From Archangiaceae bacterium (GTDB taxonomy: Bacteria; Myxococcota; Myxococcia; Myxococcales; Myxococcaceae): a DNA stretch of 45,851 nucleotides. Under the pieces are notes generated by a model. The model was not told where the DNA came from. It did not search any database and was given only the letters and a program-made list of their open reading frames with translations. Within the stretch, counting starts at the first letter, position 1. Each line of letters begins with the position of its first letter. A program made the translations under genes and the position numbers. The stretch is from NCBI GenBank assembly GCA_016879935.1, contig JAACJQ010000353.1, positions 1-45,851 of the forward strand, read 5' to 3'. Below, one piece after another: positions 43,021-45,851 of the stretch.

Positions 43021-43904
43021 TGTTGCTCGCGCTCCTCGACTCGGTGCTCGATGCCGCTCCGGCGCTCGTCTTCGCAGCCATCGGCGCCACGCTCTCGGAG
43101 CGCGCGGGCGTCGTGAACGTGGGTGTCGAAGGCATGATGCGCGCTGGCGCGTTCGGTGCCGCGGCCGCTTCGATTCTCATGCCGACGCCGCTGGGTGTGC
43201 TGGTCGGTGTCGCCGCAGGAGCGCTCGTCGCTGCGCTGCACGCGTGGCTCTGCATTCACGGAAGAAGCGATCAGGTCGTCTCGGGCATGGCCATCAATCT
43301 GGTGATGCTCGCGCTCGGCCAGTTCCTGCTCGAGGCGGCGTTCTCGTCTCCGGCCGGCACACCGCCCATCGAACAATTGCCGAAGTGGTTGGGCCACTCG
43401 CCCCTCACCTGGCTCGCCATCGTGTTGCCGTTCGTCGTGCACTTCGCGGTGACTCGGACCCCCTGGGGCCTTCGCCTGCGCGCCGTGGGAGAGAAGCCGC
43501 AGGCCGTCGCTGCGATGGGTGTGCGCGTGACCCGGCTGCGCTTCGGAGCAGTCGTCCTCTCAGGCGCCCTCGCGGGCCTCGGAGGCGCTCAGCTCTCGAC
43601 CGCGGTGCTCGATCGATTCGAGAACCACATGCCTGCCGGGCTCGGCTTCATGGCCGTTGCTGCGATGGTGTTCGGCCGGTGGACACCGCTCGGAGCTGCA
43701 GGCGCCGCGCTCTTCTTCGCGTTCGGCAACGCGCTGCGCATCTCGTTGTCGTCCTCGGCGCCGGGCCTGCTCGAGGTGATTCCACAAGGCGTGCTGCTCG
43801 CGCTGCCGTACGCGCTGACGCTCGTGGTGCTGGCGCTGCAGAAGCCCGGAGCCTCTCGGGCTCCGGCCGCGCTTGGCCAGGCGTACGACCCCGAGCTGCG
43901 GTGA
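43020..43904 (+). CDS. ABC importer permease 2 (NupQ/BmpC-type)
   Basis: This 294-residue inner-membrane protein pairs with permease 1. Family blocks are IGATLSERAGVVNVGVEGMM, DQVVSGMAINLVMLALGQFL, PWGLRLRAVGEKPQAVAAMG and LSGALAGLGGAQLSTAVLDR. It completes a typical one-ATPase, two-permease importer whose binding protein is the BMP lipoprotein at 37957. GGGAGG lies just before the start. Its stop is one base from the stop of the convergent SDR gene. Confidence 0.92.
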   Translation: MLLALLDSVLDAAPALVFAAIGATLSERAGVVNVGVEGMMRAGAFGAAAASILMPTPLGVLVGVAAGALVAALHAWLCIHGRSDQVVSGMAINLVMLALGQFLLEAAFSSPAGTPPIEQLPKWLGHSPLTWLAIVLPFVVHFAVTRTPWGLRLRAVGEKPQAVAAMGVRVTRLRFGAVVLSGALAGLGGAQLSTAVLDRFENHMPAGLGFMAVAAMVFGRWTPLGAAGAALFFAFGNALRISLSSSAPGLLEVIPQGVLLALPYALTLVVLALQKPGASRAPAALGQAYDPELR

Positions 43905-43905
43905 C

Positions 43906-44736
43906 TCACTCTTTCGGAGCGCGCAGGGCCTTGATGGCCTGCTGCTTCTTTCGGCCCTGGGAGTTGAACGTGGGCCCGAGGCTCATGGCGGTCGACGGCA
44001 TGAAGGTGGCGAAGCGCGCGATGAGGCCACGCGTCATCGGAATCGTCACCTCGAGCGGCCGGTTCGGCAGCACCTCTTCGATGAGCACGCGCTCGATGTC
44101 CTGCACGGTGAGCGCGCGAGGGCCCGAGAACGTCATCGCGGCCTCGTCGTAGTCGACCTGCAGGTCGAGCATCGGCGTCTGCACGGCGTCGGGCATCACG
44201 AGCGAGACATGCACGTGGTGGGGCGCGAGCTCTTGCGCAATCGCGAGCGTGAAGCCGCGCACGGCGTACTTCGAGGCGACGTACAAGTTGAGCCCCGCGA
44301 CCGGCGCGAGCGAGGCGAGGCTGCCGACGTTCACGATGTGGCCGCTCTTCTGCGACGCGAAGTGCCGGCCGATGACGCGGCACCCGTGGATGACGCCCTT
44401 GGTGTTGATGTCGAGGTGCTTGTCGACCTCGGCGGCGTCGAGCTGATGCACGAAGCCCGGCTTCAGGTAGCCCGCGACGTTCATCAACACGTCGACGCGG
44501 CCGAAGTGCGCGAGGGCGACGCGAAGGCACTCCTCCCACTCACCCGCGTTGCGCACGTCGAGCTTGAGCGTCTTCACCTGCTCCGGGTTCCAGCCGTCGT
44601 CCTTCGCGGCCTGCTCGAGGCCCGTCACGTTCACGTCGGTGGCGACGATGCGGTAGGCGGTCGAGAGCGCCTTCGTCAGGTGGCGAGCGATGCCGCTTGC
44701 ACAGCCCGTCATCACGATGACCTGGGTCGTCTGCAT
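43906..44736 (-). CDS. Short-chain dehydrogenase/reductase
   Basis: This 276-residue SDR has the cofactor motif TGCASGIARHLTKAL, where the usual GIG reads GIA. DVLMNVAGYLKPG corresponds to NNAG, and the catalytic serine region VNVGSLASLAP with Y-V-A-S-K is intact. An adenine-site aspartate in VATDVN suggests NAD preference, which is inference. The C-terminal 30 residues are basic. The substrate is unknown; similar enzymes reduce ketones or act in lipid metabolism. It converges on the permease operon. Confidence 0.85.
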   Translation of the reverse strand: MQTTQVIVMTGCASGIARHLTKALSTAYRIVATDVNVTGLEQAAKDDGWNPEQVKTLKLDVRNAGEWEECLRVALAHFGRVDVLMNVAGYLKPGFVHQLDAAEVDKHLDINTKGVIHGCRVIGRHFASQKSGHIVNVGSLASLAPVAGLNLYVASKYAVRGFTLAIAQELAPHHVHVSLVMPDAVQTPMLDLQVDYDEAAMTFSGPRALTVQDIERVLIEEVLPNRPLEVTIPMTRGLIARFATFMPSTAMSLGPTFNSQGRKKQQAIKALRAPKE

Positions 44737-44803
44737 GGCGGGCCCCGTAGCGCGACTGCGGGCGGCTTCCCATCACATGGTGCGCTTCGTCACCCGCCCC
44801 CGC

Positions 44804-44992
44804 TCAGTACGGGAGGGCCGGTGGTGCGGCAGGCGCGACGTAGCGGCAGGGCTCGAGGAGCCAGGAGCCCTGCACGCCGTCGACCGCGACCGAGTTCTCG
44901 CTCCACCGCACCTGCGCAGCCGACGCCTCACCGGGTTGCGAGCAGCCGATCGTCGCCGCGAAGAGCAGCGCCACCACGAGCCGAGGGAGCAT
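44804..44992 (-). CDS. Very small lipoprotein
   Basis: The precursor is 62 residues: MLPRLVVALLFAATIGCSQP gives the lipobox (cysteine 17), then about 45 residues with one further cysteine (LLEPCRYVAP). No family is recognised. The ATG at 44992 was chosen because the signal peptide starts there; the frame is open 29 codons further. No clear Shine-Dalgarno is visible. It is divergent from the lipoprotein at 45127. Confidence 0.5.
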   Translation of the reverse strand: MLPRLVVALLFAATIGCSQPGEASAAQVRWSENSVAVDGVQGSWLLEPCRYVAPAAPPALPY

Positions 44993-45126
44993 GGACACCA
45001 ACGGTACATGGCTTGCGAATGACCGTCGCGGCGTCAGCGCCTGGGTGACCCGCTGCGGCAGCGGGGCCGGAACATCCACCGCCCCTCCCGTGCGCTCAGC
45101 CGCGAGTCTCTGCTACACGCGCGCGC

Positions 45127-45851
45127 ATGCTCCGGTCTGGAAAGCGTGCACCCTGGGTCGTTCTCTTCGCCGTCTTCGCGGCGTGCGGCGGCATGGGTGG
45201 TGGCGGCTGTGGTGGGTGCATGGGGTTTCAGCAGCAGCCGCAGGGCACGTACACCGGCCCCAAGCTCGACGCCGCTGGAGCCATTCGCGTCTCGCAGCAG
45301 GGCTTCGCGTACCTGAACTCCGACGCTGGCGTGGCGACCGTGTTGTCGGTGCTCGCCCCGGGCGGCTCGCTGCGCGTTCCAGTGCCGTGCTCGATTCAGA
45401 CGACCAGCCTGCTCGGCATTCCCGTGCTGCAGCTGGCCATCGCCGACGAAGGCTCGCTGCTCTGCAACGACGAGTCGTGCGGCCTGATGGACGGGCGCTG
45501 CACCACGGCCGACCTGCCGCGTGAGGTCGTCATCAACATCACCGGCATGCGCTTCGCTCCGAAGTCGCCCGACATCATCGAGGCGAACCTGAGCGCCACC
45601 GTGCAGACCGGCCAGCTGCACATCGGCTCGGTCAGCAACAGCGCCTGTCTGCTCGGCGGTGGCGGCCGCATCAAGTGCACCGTCGACTTCGACACTGCGC
45701 GCGCGATGCCCGAGTTCACCGAGCTGGGCCTCAACATCAAGCTGGCCATCGACACCAAGTGGGACCGGCTGCTCTCGCTCGAGGTCGCCGGCATCGACGG
45801 CACCAGCACCTGCTCGGGGAGCACCGCGCCACCAGCCTGCATCGACCCGAA
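45127..45851 (+). CDS. Lipoprotein, 3'-truncated by the window edge
   Basis: The frame is open to the end of the window (241 residues seen). A basic N-terminus and hydrophobic core end in a lipobox (VLFAVFAAC, cysteine 20), followed by a Gly/Cys-rich stretch (GGMGGGGCGGCMGF) and a Gln/Pro segment. The mature part begins GPKLDAAGAIRVSQQGFAYL and contains GGSLRVPVPCSIQ and VVINITGMRFAPKSPDIIEA, which read as beta-rich extracellular sequence. The cysteine spacing (LLCNDESCGLMDGRC) may form disulfides. No family is recognised. The start is supported by the signal peptide. The gene continues beyond the window. Confidence 0.75.
   Translation, partial: MLRSGKRAPWVVLFAVFAACGGMGGGGCGGCMGFQQQPQGTYTGPKLDAAGAIRVSQQGFAYLNSDAGVATVLSVLAPGGSLRVPVPCSIQTTSLLGIPVLQLAIADEGSLLCNDESCGLMDGRCTTADLPREVVINITGMRFAPKSPDIIEANLSATVQTGQLHIGSVSNSACLLGGGGRIKCTVDFDTARAMPEFTELGLNIKLAIDTKWDRLLSLEVAGIDGTSTCSGSTAPPACIDP

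Overview
The window looks like a chromosomal segment of a myxobacterium or close relative in Myxococcota. The DNA is GC-rich with strong G/C bias at third codon positions, which creates long antisense shadow frames. Small secreted lipoproteins with Gly/Ala/Asp linkers are abundant. A TIGR02996 repeat-companion protein, a GspE-N (MshEN) protein without an ATPase, an HDOD protein, a FliB-like methylase and a TolQ-TolR-TolR proton-channel set all fit that phylum. No phage, insertion sequence, CRISPR array, tRNA or rRNA was recognised.

Layout. 1-2410: end of a large Ig/PKD-fold surface lipoprotein with a 15-bp in-frame minisatellite. 2483-5206: zinc/iron-chelating protein, divergent AroQ-like protein and rsmB, all overlapping. 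5207-7512: OmpA-like, SWIM zinc finger and a zinc-ribbon methyltransferase. 7563-9683: lipoprotein with a DAGVV minisatellite. 9690-13327: biotin operon, made of a BirA-like operator over the promoter, bioB and a bioF-bioA fusion. 13346-16737: repeat-companion/LRR-like protein, coiled-coil secreted protein, and a coupled pair ending in what looks like the N-terminal piece of an acyl-adenylate enzyme. 16873-18420: atpA alone, followed by a clear terminator. 18562-20527: HDOD and MshEN proteins. 20766-22710: TolQ-TolR-TolR motor operon with its own promoter and terminator. 22782-24231: DedA and a Lon-N domain protein. 24232-24862: gene-free stretch of degenerate repeats. 24863-27935: two tandem paralogous membrane histidine kinases behind a DUF3006-like gene, with a cluster of palindromes upstream of the kinases. 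28093-30751: proS and larC. 30818-31940: frameshifted two-domain lipoprotein. 31941-37903: minus-strand run of FliB-like protein, two lipoproteins, NarL-type kinase and regulator, bpt and a GNAT. 37957-43904: BMP-family nucleoside-type ABC importer, whose binding-protein gene is split from the ATPase/permease operon by a minus-strand SUKH-like/esterase pair. 43906-45851: SDR enzyme, a tiny lipoprotein and a lipoprotein running off the edge.

The clearest functional units are the biotin operon, the proton-channel motor operon, the NarL-type two-component pair and the ABC importer. The most notable observations are the BioF-BioA fusion under a BirA-like operator, the AMP-binding-like fragment, the degenerate AroQ-like protein, the repeat-filled intergenic region, and the palindrome cluster before the twin kinases. 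All functional calls come from motif recognition by eye. No database search was possible.
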